This document shows positions 7,415 through 14,359 of a stretch of DNA of 63,432 nt, in pieces (the first letter of the stretch is position 1; every line of letters begins with the position of its first letter). A model generated the notes under the pieces. That model was not told the DNA's origin, searched no databases, and was given only the letters and a program-made list of their open reading frames with translations. The translations under genes were made by a program, and so were the position numbers. Origin of the DNA: a virus; the IMG/VR virus record IMGVR_UViG_3300025000_000097, positions 1-63,432 of that record. One strand, written 5' to 3'.

Positions 7415-7692
7415 TGTGCGGCGTGAAGGGTGCAGACAAGAACGGGCCTCGCTGGAAGGTGGTCAAGTACTGCCTCCACTGCGGTGCGCTCCTGGTGCAG
7501 CGGGAGGATGAGCCGAATCACAACTGGATCAAACGACTGACCTGCAACAAGGCTCACGGGGCTCTTGCCAAGCAGGCCAAGATCAGGGCCGAACAGGCTG
7601 GCCGCCTTAAAACGGAAGGAGAGCGCAGTGGACTCGTGACATATATCCCTGGCTCCCCCGAGTTCGAGGCTATTGCTTCGCTCTACCGCTAA
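7414..7692 (+). CDS. Small zinc-finger-like protein
   Basis: A 92-residue protein from ATG 7414 behind AAGGAGG. It contains CLHCG and a later TCNKAH, a possible Cys/His metal site. It is the last rightward gene and overlaps the convergent gene at 7689 by four bases. I saw no terminator between them. Confidence 0.75.
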   Translation: MCGVKGADKNGPRWKVVKYCLHCGALLVQREDEPNHNWIKRLTCNKAHGALAKQAKIRAEQAGRLKTEGERSGLVTYIPGSPEFEAIASLYR

Positions 7693-7913
7693 GGTCCGTT
7701 GGCCAACCGCACCAAGGCCAGGATCGCTAAGACCTCATCAGGATCGCACGTCGTCACCTCAATGCACTCTGCCTCTGTGACGACGTGTAGATCGTTACGG
7801 GCTGCATACTCATAGACTGCATCCCTCAGTGCAAACCACGCACCCCGGTTGCATACCCCGTTCAGCCTGTTCGGTTCCAATATCACCTTGATCTGCGTAT
7901 TTTCAGCGCTCAT
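7689..7913 (-). CDS. Unknown protein
   Basis: A 74-residue protein from ATG 7913 (MSAENTQIKV) behind GGAGGA. An in-frame ATG at 7982 overlaps the stop of the upstream nuclease (ATGA) and would add 23 residues. I prefer 7913 because of its ribosome site. No family recognised. Confidence 0.7.
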   Translation of the reverse strand: MSAENTQIKVILEPNRLNGVCNRGAWFALRDAVYEYAARNDLHVVTEAECIEVTTCDPDEVLAILALVRLANGP

Positions 7914-7978
7914 GTTGTCAGCTCCTCCTCGCCCAGACTTACTGAATAAGTAATTATTGTAATTTCTGAAGGGACTCC

Positions 7979-8404
7979 TCATACCATCAGCTCCTTTACC
8001 AGCGCATCCCAATCCACTCGACCACTGCTATGGTATACCGCCCGAGAGCGGCAATCGTCCTTGGTCCAGGTCACACCCAGGTTCCTGGCAGCATGTCCAC
8101 CCCGGAAAAGGAATGTCTCTGCATCAGCCCGGAGAAGCACCCAGCACCTTCCTCCTGCAGTCGCCCGTCGCATCAGCCAGGCTCTCTGTCCACCGGTGAA
8201 ATGATCCACCTTGACCACAGTGGCATCACGCTTCGGGAGCTCCACACGCTTCAGCTCGATCCACCCGTCAGCGCCACCGATACAGTAATTAACGTCGGGC
8301 GTCCCTTCCTCGCAGCTATTCTCGATACGCACCAGGTCGTGAAAGGGTCGCTTCCCCAGGGCACGCTTGATCTCTGCCCAGAATCCGGATTCACGCTGAC
8401 TCAT
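7979..8404 (-). CDS. VRR-NUC-like PD-(D/E)XK nuclease
   Basis: A 141-residue protein with the PD-(D/E)XK core: GTPDVNYCI (catalytic Asp) and WIELKR (Glu-x-Lys), with an upstream Glu in RIENSCEEG. Then comes the QRAWLMRRATAGGRCWVLLR helix-strand typical of phage VRR-NUC proteins. These enzymes cut branched or flap DNA in replication and recombination. Its start overlaps the upstream stop by three bases. Confidence 0.85.
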   Translation of the reverse strand: MSQRESGFWAEIKRALGKRPFHDLVRIENSCEEGTPDVNYCIGGADGWIELKRVELPKRDATVVKVDHFTGGQRAWLMRRATAGGRCWVLLRADAETFLFRGGHAARNLGVTWTKDDCRSRAVYHSSGRVDWDALVKELMV

Positions 8405-8559
8405 CGCAACCCCAGCTCTCGCAGCAGCTCCATGCGATCCTTGCGACCGAGCAGCTTGGTCTTCCCTGGGGTCTGTAGCTCCTGCCGTACCAGCGCGGCC
8501 CCGTACGACTTCAGACGCGCCTGCCAGTAGGGCAAGAATTTCTTGACCAGTGGCCTCAT
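8401..8559 (-). CDS. 52-residue basic protein
   Basis: ATG 8559 (MRPLVKKFLPYW) to TGA 8401-8403, overlapping the nuclease start. It is strongly basic and probably helical. It probably acts with the nuclease, but the only evidence is the overlap and shared operon. Confidence 0.65.
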   Translation of the reverse strand: MRPLVKKFLPYWQARLKSYGAALVRQELQTPGKTKLLGRKDRMELLRELGLR

Positions 8560-8606
8560 ATCTCGTACCCCCGCAATGTGTGGTACCAGGCTAGATCAGT
8601 GTTCAT
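8556..8606 (-). CDS. 16-residue micro-ORF
   Basis: ATG 8606 (MNTDLAWYHTLRGYEI) behind CGGAGGT, with a stop that overlaps the next ATG. The good ribosome site and ATGA overlap suggest it is translated, perhaps as a coupling leader for 8401-8559. Confidence 0.45.
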   Translation of the reverse strand: MNTDLAWYHTLRGYEI

Positions 8607-8670
8607 GGCGTACCTCCGAAAAGTGCCTTCTCATATTCCGATGCTCATCCGCCACTTGGGGGCTTGGTCG

Positions 8671-8928
8671 TTAAATCGACTCAAAAACATGCCACACCAG
8701 TGCACCAAGCATTTGAGCGGCGCCAATGAATTTGCGGTTTGCAGGCACGATATAATTGCCGGTGCCGTGGATCTCAATAATTCTCATCTCTTTGTTACTA
8801 GCCGGGGAAACCAACGCCCACAAACAGAGGTCACCGTTTTGCATCTGAGCAGATAGAATTTCCGCTCCTATTGGCATTTCAACCCGCTGCACTTCAGTAA
8901 TTTTGATTGGAAATTTCCAAATGGTCAT
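8671..8928 (-). CDS. DUF7352-like phage protein
   Basis: An 85-residue protein from ATG 8928 (MTIWKFPIKIT) behind AAAGGAG. The pattern IWKFP...EMPIGAEILSAQMQNG...LCLWALV...GTGNYI is that of a small family common in phages, annotated as DUF7352 as far as I recall. Its function is unknown. The frame stays open upstream to an amber codon that ends the preceding gene. Confidence 0.8.
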   Translation of the reverse strand: MTIWKFPIKITEVQRVEMPIGAEILSAQMQNGDLCLWALVSPASNKEMRIIEIHGTGNYIVPANRKFIGAAQMLGALVWHVFESI

Positions 8929-9048
8929 CTTTGTTACTCCTTTCGCTTGTCGAGAGGTATTGATTTCTTCTTCGCTCGCATCCTCATAGACCATCGCAGG
9001 ATGCACCCGACCAGGAGTAAAACCGTGTGTGCCGTAGAGATTGACCCA

Positions 9049-9195
9049 CTATGCTTCATGGAAGGGGTTAGCCGGGTCAGAGTGCCGGTGTGTTTTAATC
9101 AACACTTCACCCTTTACCTGTGTTGACCCGTACACGCCGGGATAAGCGGTTGCTGCATCAACTGTCTGAGATTCGTCAACGATGATAATTGCCAC
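9049..9195 (-). CDS. 48-residue protein
   Basis: GTG 9195 (MAIIIVDESQ) behind GGAGGG, ending at TAG 9049-9051. The frame after the TAG continues open for 40 codons into the DUF7352-like gene. Unknown function. Confidence 0.6.
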   Translation of the reverse strand: MAIIIVDESQTVDAATAYPGVYGSTQVKGEVLIKTHRHSDPANPFHEA

Positions 9196-9278
9196 GATAG
9201 CCCTCCATGATGAAGAATTGAGACGGGCATAACCTGCCTATCGACCGGAACAAAGGTCGTCCGGTCATCGGCTAACCA

Positions 9279-9461
9279 TTATCCGACTCTCTGCTCTTTG
9301 AAAATTTCGAGGTGAGCGGACGCCATGCCAATATTAGATTCTGCGCTAAGAAGGCGCCAATACTGGTCTTGTGTAAATCCCGGTGTTTTCCGCATTGCTG
9401 CAATTTTGGCTTTCAATGCAACAACGTCGGATAACAAATCATTGGACTCAGGTTTCGTCAT
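9279..9461 (-). CDS. 60-residue helical protein
   Basis: ATG 9461 behind AAGGAG. Predicted helices (LLSDVVALKAKIAAM and QYWRLLSAESNIGMASAHLEIF). No family recognised. A stem of GACCGG and CCGGTC lies just downstream (about 9248-9270). Confidence 0.65.
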   Translation of the reverse strand: MTKPESNDLLSDVVALKAKIAAMRKTPGFTQDQYWRLLSAESNIGMASAHLEIFKEQRVG

Positions 9462-9501
9462 ACGCTTCGCTCCTTCCTCAACTGGTCAATTCAGCTTAGC
9501 G

Positions 9502-9684
9502 TTATTTTTGCCGCGCTTCGTATTCGGCTTCTGAACAAACCTCGGTTCCGCATTCAGCGCAGAAATACTGATGCCCGTGATCTTGAGGGTTCCCGCCTGG
9601 TAACCCATTGAGGATATATTGTGTCCTGTCCCATTCATGGCGGATTTTTGCTTCCGGGTGTTTTTCGCAAAACGAAGGCAACAT
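9502..9684 (-). CDS. Small zinc-ribbon-like protein
   Basis: A 60-residue protein from ATG 9684 (MLPSFCEKHP) behind GGAGAG. FCEKH and YFCAECGTEVC provide a likely four-ligand zinc site. I chose 9684 because the ribosome site fits it; an earlier start at 9735 would overlap a small hairpin. Function unknown. Confidence 0.7.
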   Translation of the reverse strand: MLPSFCEKHPEAKIRHEWDRTQYILNGLPGGNPQDHGHQYFCAECGTEVCSEAEYEARQK

Positions 9685-9770
9685 TTTTCTCTCCGATCTC
9701 TGGCAAAAAATAACCAGAACATTCGACCCGTTCAACGGGTCAATTTAGCGTTATCTCTCATAATACCCAT

Positions 9771-10010
9771 TTAATCATTACTATTCATAACCACCACCCC
9801 AGCAGTCACAACAGTCAGCCCATAGTAATCAGTACCCCAACCCGAAAAATCCATGCTAGAAAAATAATTATCCTCATCCTGTTTGCTTAACTCAGCATCT
9901 ATCCGGCATTGCACTGCAATTTTAGCTTGTTCTTCAGACCCGGCCATCACAAAGAAGGACATTTCCCCATGTCCTTTGGGTTGCCAGGCATAAAGTTTCA
10001 TATCACCCAT
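9771..10010 (-). CDS. 79-residue protein, unknown
   Basis: ATG 10010 behind GGGAGGT; a second ATG nine bases on is also possible. MKLYAWQPKGHGEMSFFVMA followed by SEEQAKIAVQCRID looks like a small alpha/beta fold. No family assigned. Confidence 0.7.
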   Translation of the reverse strand: MGDMKLYAWQPKGHGEMSFFVMAGSEEQAKIAVQCRIDAELSKQDEDNYFSSMDFSGWGTDYYGLTVVTAGVVVMNSND

Positions 10011-10026
10011 CGGTGCTTTACCTCCC

Positions 10027-10212
10027 TTACCATTCTAGCCCATTAACTAAAAGCAACGTTCGATCCCCGTCTTTATAGATAACATTAAAGAACTTTAATT
10101 TTTTATTGATAAAATCTACCATGATTCGTTTATTGGCTTTATGAAGATCAATCCTAAGGCCACATTTCATAGCTGTGATACTACACCCTGCTATAGTTAG
10201 CACTATTCGCAT
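10027..10212 (-). CDS. 61-residue protein, unknown
   Basis: ATG 10212 (MRIVLTIAGC) behind AAAGGAGGAG, 18 bases after a strong hairpin. It is basic with beta-like segments (IMVDFINKKLKFFNVIY). Not recognised. Confidence 0.65.
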   Translation of the reverse strand: MRIVLTIAGCSITAMKCGLRIDLHKANKRIMVDFINKKLKFFNVIYKDGDRTLLLVNGLEW

Positions 10213-10228
10213 AGTCTCCTCCTTTAGT

Positions 10229-10258
10229 CTCCCCGGCGCATCCAACAACGCCGGGGAG
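10229..10258 (-). terminator. GC-rich hairpin without T-tract
   Basis: Arms CTCCCCGGCG and CGCCGGGGAG (10 pairs, 10-base loop) lie between two leftward genes. No run of T follows on either strand, so it may be an RNA-processing or mRNA-stabilising stem rather than an intrinsic terminator. Confidence 0.55.
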
Positions 10259-10307
10259 TTGTCCCATCGATGTTGTTTGAGTTACTTCATATGGCGTCAC
10301 CTCCAGA

Positions 10308-10505
10308 TCATTCCCCTGCCTGTCTCGTCGGCCGTACTATCCCGATGCAAAGCTGCTTCCCTTCCCACCAGACGGCGGCGCTGAACCCACCGGACTCCAT
10401 GATGATGGTCTTGCTGTGAGCGGCTTCCCGCTGATCGATAGCCCGCAGTGCTAGGTCCTTCAACGCTGCGAGGCTGCCCTCTGTCGATTGATGCTCATTG
10501 CTCAT
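10308..10505 (-). CDS. 65-residue protein, unknown
   Basis: ATG 10505 (MSNEHQSTEG) behind AGGAGAGG. It overlaps the upstream small gene by 11 bases. Pattern GGFSAAVWWEGKQLCIGIV suggests a small beta domain. Not recognised. Confidence 0.65.
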   Translation of the reverse strand: MSNEHQSTEGSLAALKDLALRAIDQREAAHSKTIIMESGGFSAAVWWEGKQLCIGIVRPTRQAGE

Positions 10506-10599
10506 GACGGGCACCTCTCCTGATATGCTCACGCAGCGTCGGATAGGTTCGCTCCTTTTTGAATACCTGCGCCCCAGTGATAATAGCTTTCCCGTTCAT
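10495..10599 (-). CDS. 34-residue basic protein
   Basis: ATG 10599 (MNGKAIITGAQVFKKERTYP) with GAGGTGGAG upstream, stop at 10495. It overlaps genes on both sides. The pattern resembles short phage peptides of the type FxKERxYPTLREHIRR. Function unknown. Confidence 0.55.
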   Translation of the reverse strand: MNGKAIITGAQVFKKERTYPTLREHIRRGARHEQ

Positions 10600-10778
10600 A
10601 GCTCCACCTCAACATACAGCACCCTTCCGGGCGGTATCCATATCTTCGGATTGCCTCCTACAGCGCCGGCAAAAACGAAGCCATCGCCGACCCAGAAACC
10701 CTCCCTGGCGGCCTCCATATTCGGTATCACAGTAGCTCTATCGACACCTGCATGTTCATACCAACACAATAAGCTCAT
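10596..10778 (-). CDS. 60-residue protein, unknown
   Basis: ATG 10778 behind GGAGAGGAG. FWVGDGFVFAGAVGGNPKIWIPPG is a beta-rich segment. Start and stop overlap the neighbours by four bases each, so it is translationally coupled. Not recognised. Confidence 0.65.
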   Translation of the reverse strand: MSLLCWYEHAGVDRATVIPNMEAAREGFWVGDGFVFAGAVGGNPKIWIPPGRVLYVEVEL

Positions 10779-11422
10779 GGCCGACTCCTCTCCCAGACAG
10801 TCTTGAGCTCATCCTTGCAGCTCTCCACGAGCTCAGCAGCCATGTATGCGGCCTCGCTCAGCGTGACGTGGTTGAAGTTGAAGATGTAGCTGGAAGCATC
10901 ACCCGTTACATCGCAGGAGGGCTCGAATCGGGCCCGCAGCCGGACCAAGGCCAGCTCCATCGCCTCATGCGTCAACGTCCCGAGCACGTGTATGAACTTA
11001 TCATACTTCAGCCCAACCTTGATGCGGGGGCAGCAGCTATCTGCTGGCAGCAGACTGAACGACCCGCCGAACATGTCCTCAGCTACGACCTCGATCTTCT
11101 CATAGCCCATGGCATATTGGCCAAGCGTTACAGGGAGGGTCAGCTTTGTCGTGGTTGGAATATAGCCTGTTGGGGGGGAGAATAGCTCCTGCTGTGTAAA
11201 TATGCTTAGCGGACGTGCTAAGCATCTACACTGAAACGGGGGTCGTAACGGTCGCGTGCAGCGATCGCGTTCAACAGCCATATCTTGCGCAAGATCCTCA
11301 CGAAGCTGCTGAAGCCGAACTATGTAATCGGCCGTTATTGGTTGCGTGTACATCACCTTGGGGATGATGTAATCCAACATGTCCAGGTGTTTCTTGTTCC
11401 TTTGTATCAGATCATTCTGCAT
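10775..11422 (-). CDS. 215-residue protein with conserved THEAME motif
   Basis: ATG 11422 (MQNDLIQRNK) behind AAGGAGG. Near residue 155 is LTHEAMELALVRLRARF, then CDVTGDASSYIFNFNHVTLSE and a helical tail. The His-Glu helix and a later His recall a metal-binding or protease-like arrangement, but it is not a true HExxH. I do not know the function. The N-terminal part carries Cys residues (QCRCLARP, CCPR). Confidence 0.7.
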   Translation of the reverse strand: MQNDLIQRNKKHLDMLDYIIPKVMYTQPITADYIVRLQQLREDLAQDMAVERDRCTRPLRPPFQCRCLARPLSIFTQQELFSPPTGYIPTTTKLTLPVTLGQYAMGYEKIEVVAEDMFGGSFSLLPADSCCPRIKVGLKYDKFIHVLGTLTHEAMELALVRLRARFEPSCDVTGDASSYIFNFNHVTLSEAAYMAAELVESCKDELKTVWERSRP

Positions 11423-11519
11423 TGTCATCCTCCTTGCGGTCACCAGCACAGGTATCGCACAGGCCACAACCCAGGCCGCATACCCTTAGTTTAGTTATAT
11501 CGCATATAAAACAAGCCAT
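11412..11519 (-). CDS. 35-residue cysteine-rich peptide
   Basis: ATG 11519 (MACFICDITKL) behind AAAGGAG. Seven cysteines in CFIC...CGLGCGLCDTC make a compact zinc knuckle likely. It overlaps the next gene start by 11 bases. Unknown role. Confidence 0.6.
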   Translation of the reverse strand: MACFICDITKLRVCGLGCGLCDTCAGDRKEDDNAE

Positions 11520-11538
11520 CTTGTTGAGCTCCTTTGCA

Positions 11539-12087
11539 TCAGGCTGCATCCAGCTTCCTGCACCAACGCAGAACCTTTTTCGGATATGGTGCTGTTGCCT
11601 CAGACCATGGAGAACCATTATAAGCTCTCAATGCGAGGACAACGTTCCCCTTGTACTTCTTGAGCATCAACTCGAGCACCATCGAGGCCTGCTCTGTCTG
11701 GCCCGCAATGTCGTGTGGTATGGGCCCCCAATCCCCAGGGGAGACCTGATAAGCGCCTCTGCAACCTCCCCACGTGATGTTTGCCCTGGGGTTGAACTGC
11801 CCCTCCTGACTGCACACACCGGCCAGCAGCCGTGGATGCGGTCGACGTGATATTGCTTCTGCAAACTGAACGGCTTCTTCATGTGATACGTTGAACCGCG
11901 TCATTGCGTGCCGATATATCTGGGCAATGATCTTCGGCCTGGGCTTGGTGATCGTTGTATCCCCCCTGAGCTCCGTCAGCTCCGTCAGCGTGGTCCATGA
12001 CCTGAACTCTGCCGATCCTGCTGTGCATGGGACGAATATGGCGACCAGGACACCCATCAGCAGCCATATGGCTGCATGCCTATTCAC
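11539..12087 (-). CDS. Exported lytic transglycosylase-like (SLT) protein
   Basis: A 182-residue protein from GTG 12087. Residues 1-25 look like a Sec signal or anchor (AIWLLMGVLVAIFVPCTAGSA). The C-terminal half has the SLT fold markers: GVCSQEGQFNP with catalytic Glu near residue 95, GGCRGAYQVSPGDWG, LALRAYNGS and PYPKKVLRW. Such enzymes cleave peptidoglycan glycan strands. It lies in the small-gene region, far from the holin/endolysin cluster, so it may act in DNA entry or as a secondary lysin. Confidence 0.8.
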   Translation of the reverse strand: MNRHAAIWLLMGVLVAIFVPCTAGSAEFRSWTTLTELTELRGDTTITKPRPKIIAQIYRHAMTRFNVSHEEAVQFAEAISRRPHPRLLAGVCSQEGQFNPRANITWGGCRGAYQVSPGDWGPIPHDIAGQTEQASMVLELMLKKYKGNVVLALRAYNGSPWSEATAPYPKKVLRWCRKLDAA

Positions 12088-12119
12088 GTAAAGGCTCGCG
12101 TATAGTGATCTGTGTTCAT
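12084..12119 (-). CDS. 11-residue micro-ORF linking two genes
   Basis: ATG 12119 overlaps the upstream stop (ATGA) and its TGA overlaps the GTG of the SLT gene (GTGA). It encodes MNTDHYTRAFT. The double overlap suggests a translational relay rather than a functional peptide. Confidence 0.4.
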   Translation of the reverse strand: MNTDHYTRAFT

Positions 12120-12385
12120 ATCGGTGTTCCCTCCTCTTCTATCTCTGTCGGTGATACCTGTAACGATACGAGGGCTGCATTGCTGTCCATGAGGACAGTA
12201 TTCTCCTCGACCATCGCATCCAGGCTATCGTGCAGCTGGATCAGCATCTGCATCTGTGTGTCAAGCACCGATCGCAGCCAGGTGATGGACTCCTTCCTGG
12301 CGAAGAATGTCCGCTCGATGCCGGTCACCGATTCCTTGAGCGTTACCACTCCGAAATCGATGGGCTCCAACAGTTTCTGCTGCAT
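12116..12385 (-). CDS. 89-residue coiled-coil-like protein
   Basis: ATG 12385 lies directly after CAGGAG, an unusually short spacing. The sequence LDTQMQMLIQLHDSLDAMVEENTVL has heptad spacing typical of a coiled coil, with an acidic C-terminus. Family unknown. Confidence 0.65.
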   Translation of the reverse strand: MQQKLLEPIDFGVVTLKESVTGIERTFFARKESITWLRSVLDTQMQMLIQLHDSLDAMVEENTVLMDSNAALVSLQVSPTEIEEEGTPI

Positions 12386-12405
12386 CTCCTGCGGTATCGC
12401 ACAGC

Positions 12406-12726
12406 TCAGGACCGGTCCCTCCTGACGAACATCAAGGGCACGCCTTCCAGCTTACCTACGCCGGGAATGTCGTGTACGTAACGGAACGGATGGCCACACT
12501 CGTAACAGGCGCCTTCGCCAGGTATCCCAGCCATATGCACGGTCTCCAGATTGTTTAGACCAAGGGTGCCGGTAAAGTAGCTCTCGCACTCCGGACACTT
12601 CTGCCCGAAGGCAGTCTCCTCTGGCCAGATGAACTGCCCAAGGTAATCGGCTACGGCCTGATGCTGCTTAGGGGTAAGCGTCTCTTCCTTGAACAGGTCT
12701 GCTGGTACTGCTGCGCGTCCGCTCAT
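12406..12726 (-). CDS. Zinc-ribbon protein
   Basis: A 106-residue protein from ATG 12726, which overlaps the stop of a 9-codon leader ORF. CPECESY and ACYECGHPF form a four-Cys zinc ribbon at about residues 44 and 74. It is the first full gene after a TGTACA-type promoter. Function unknown; DNA or RNA binding is plausible. Confidence 0.75.
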   Translation of the reverse strand: MSGRAAVPADLFKEETLTPKQHQAVADYLGQFIWPEETAFGQKCPECESYFTGTLGLNNLETVHMAGIPGEGACYECGHPFRYVHDIPGVGKLEGVPLMFVRRDRS

Positions 12727-12752
12727 GATTTCCCCCCGAAAAGATTGTCCAT
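12723..12752 (-). CDS. 9-residue leader peptide ORF
   Basis: ATG 12752 (MDNLFGGKS) behind AAGGATTATAGGAGG, with a stop overlapping the next ATG (ATGA). It has the best ribosome site in this operon and probably loads ribosomes for 12406-12726. Confidence 0.5.
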   Translation of the reverse strand: MDNLFGGKS

Positions 12753-12787
12753 GAAGGTAGTCCTCCTATAATCCTTATGATATAGCT

Positions 12788-12816
12788 ATATTATCACAGA
12801 AAAGGGTGCTTGTACA
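12788..12816 (-). promoter_or_regulatory. TGTACA-family promoter
   Basis: On the minus strand TGTACA (12811-12816), 17 bases, TAATAT (12788-12793). Followed by the GGATTATAGGAGG leader. It drives the leftward group from 12.7 kb. Confidence 0.8.
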
Positions 12817-12852
12817 CCTTTTTATTATAAAAACAGCACTTATTATCATTGC

Positions 12853-13146
12853 TCAGCATGGGTTCCTCCTATTGTATAGCTTTACCCCGAGTGCCTTCAT
12901 ATACCTGATCCAATACGTCTCCGCTGCAATCCAGTCCTCAGCTGAAACCCTGTCCAGGGCGATGATGATAGGCTTGAGCCCCCTTGCCCGTAGATGCTCA
13001 AGCCAAGCCCGTTTCGGAGGGTTGTAGTGTCCTGTCGAGTGTCGAAGGTGCTTCGATAACCGTCGTTCAAGCCGTTCCGTCGTCTTGCCCACCCACCTGA
13101 TCTCACCGCAGATAGGACACAGCATCATGTAGATGGTGACGGTCAT
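12853..13146 (-). CDS. GIY-YIG-type nuclease
   Basis: A 97-residue protein with the GIY-YIG core: TIYMMLCPICGEIRWVGKT replaces GIY/YIG, followed by ERLERRLSKH (Arg and His) and the catalytic Glu in AAETYWI. It is small, close to the domain length alone. It is probably a free-standing homing or repair nuclease. Paralogous in its core to the enzyme at 14360-15030. Confidence 0.8.
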   Translation of the reverse strand: MTVTIYMMLCPICGEIRWVGKTTERLERRLSKHLRHSTGHYNPPKRAWLEHLRARGLKPIIIALDRVSAEDWIAAETYWIRYMKALGVKLYNRRNPC

Positions 13147-13151
13147 ACAGG

Positions 13152-13382
13152 CTAGTCAGCTGGGCCGGTAAGCGTCACGACGCCTTTGAGTATGATGATC
13201 TCAAGCTCACCATCTGCCCTTATAACCAGTTGCCCCTGCTCATCCCGTACGAAGCAATGCGCCTCCCCCAGGTCAGTATCGGCTGTTACGCAGTGAGTTA
13301 GCGCCCGGCCATCGATACTGGGGGTGAACAAGCGCGAATCCTCACGATACCCCGGATCATCTTTGTTGACTGAAACTCTCAT
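13152..13382 (-). CDS. 76-residue protein, unknown
   Basis: ATG 13382 overlaps the stop of the upstream TOPRIM gene by four bases. It is acidic and beta-rich (HCFVRDEQGQLVIRADGELEIIIL). Not recognised. Confidence 0.65.
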   Translation of the reverse strand: MRVSVNKDDPGYREDSRLFTPSIDGRALTHCVTADTDLGEAHCFVRDEQGQLVIRADGELEIIILKGVVTLTGPAD

Positions 13383-14251
13383 TGATGTTCCTCTGCTATT
13401 TCTGTCAGTAGTTCACGCTGCTCATTGCGGTATCGTTTACGTGAGTTGAAAAGGTCCTCATCTAGCAACCCTTTTATCTTTGTCTCCACCAACTGCACTA
13501 GTGTCCGCGGTTCGAGAGCATCCAGCTCCCACGATGAGCGCCCATACCGTTTGATGTAGTCAGCAGCGCGTGAGTCGGTTATCTTGGCCGGATTCTCAGG
13601 TGGATTGTATCGTGACACCTGATCCATATTGAGCGCGATCCGATGCACAGTTACAGCTGCTTTACTGAACAGCTGCAGCCGTTCCTCAACATCCCGAGTC
13701 ATATCTATGCCGCTCGGATCATGATCGCCTAAGTACAGCACATGGAGCTCCTTACGTCGAGCCTTGCTGACCAGCCGCTTGCCAACTTCATACATCGCCG
13801 ATGATGAGGAATATCCCTTATTGGCGGTGAAGCCAATATCCCACTTACGGCAGACCGGCTCGAGCACGCCCTCTAATGCCTGCTTCTCCACCATGAGCTC
13901 CACGTGGTTCTCCTGATCTTCCCACAGGTCGATATTATACTGATATGCACAGGCTTGGATTATCTCACCGATGCTGTTCCAGTGCGGGTTTGTTAGGGTC
14001 TCTCTGCCCCGGTCCTTGATCGAGTCCTAATCGATCAGCCCTGCAAGCCTGGCATCCGAGATGATGTTGCCAAGACGCTTGTAGTTGGCCTCCGTGTTAG
14101 CGAGCAGGTCACGTGATACGAACTGATAATACAGCTGACGCAAGCTCAGATCATATCCCTGCCCTGCGTAGTCCTCGCAGATTTCGATGGCGGTATCAAT
14201 TATCCCCTGTGAATCTGGTCCGAACCGCTTTGCGATGAAAAATTCCTTCAT
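13379..14251 (-). CDS. Topo VI-A/Spo11-like protein split by an in-frame amber codon
   Basis: The frame from ATG 14251 (behind GAGG) runs to 13379 with one TAG at 14027-14029. The first 74 codons contain LSLRQLYYQF, which resembles the (T/S)LREIYY catalytic-Tyr motif of Topo VI-A/Spo11, then a winged-helix-like YKRLGNIISDARLAGLID. After the TAG come DSIKDR and VELMVEKQALEGV (TOPRIM Glu), GYSSSS, and YLGDHDPSGIDM (TOPRIM DxDPxG). In related phage proteins that I recall, LAGLID is followed by Trp, so TGG to TAG is a likely change. Read through, it is 290 residues; otherwise there are two pieces of 74 and up to about 215 residues. Confidence 0.75.
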
Positions 14252-14359
14252 TCGAGCCTCCTATTTGTATTGTGTAGCTATGCCACGATCGCCGTGGGAT
14301 CGTTCGGGCCATTTAGCCCTGACTACCCTATAGGCTTGGTGGACTAGTGTCCTACACCA

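Noticed and set aside
9486-9722. The alternative 78-codon frame over the zinc-ribbon gene
   Set aside because: The competing frame (9502-9684) has a paired CxxC site and a fitting ribosome site; this one has neither.
13379-14251. General reassignment of TAG as a sense codon
   Set aside because: Several well-supported genes end in TAG with the next start overlapping or adjacent, and no suppressor tRNA was seen. Only isolated readthrough or mutation remains possible.
14252-14359. A tRNA-like gene in the gap before the GIY-YIG stop
   Set aside because: Short dyads (CCACG/CGTGG, TAGTG/CACTA) and a GTTCG are present, but no cloverleaf can be drawn on either strand.
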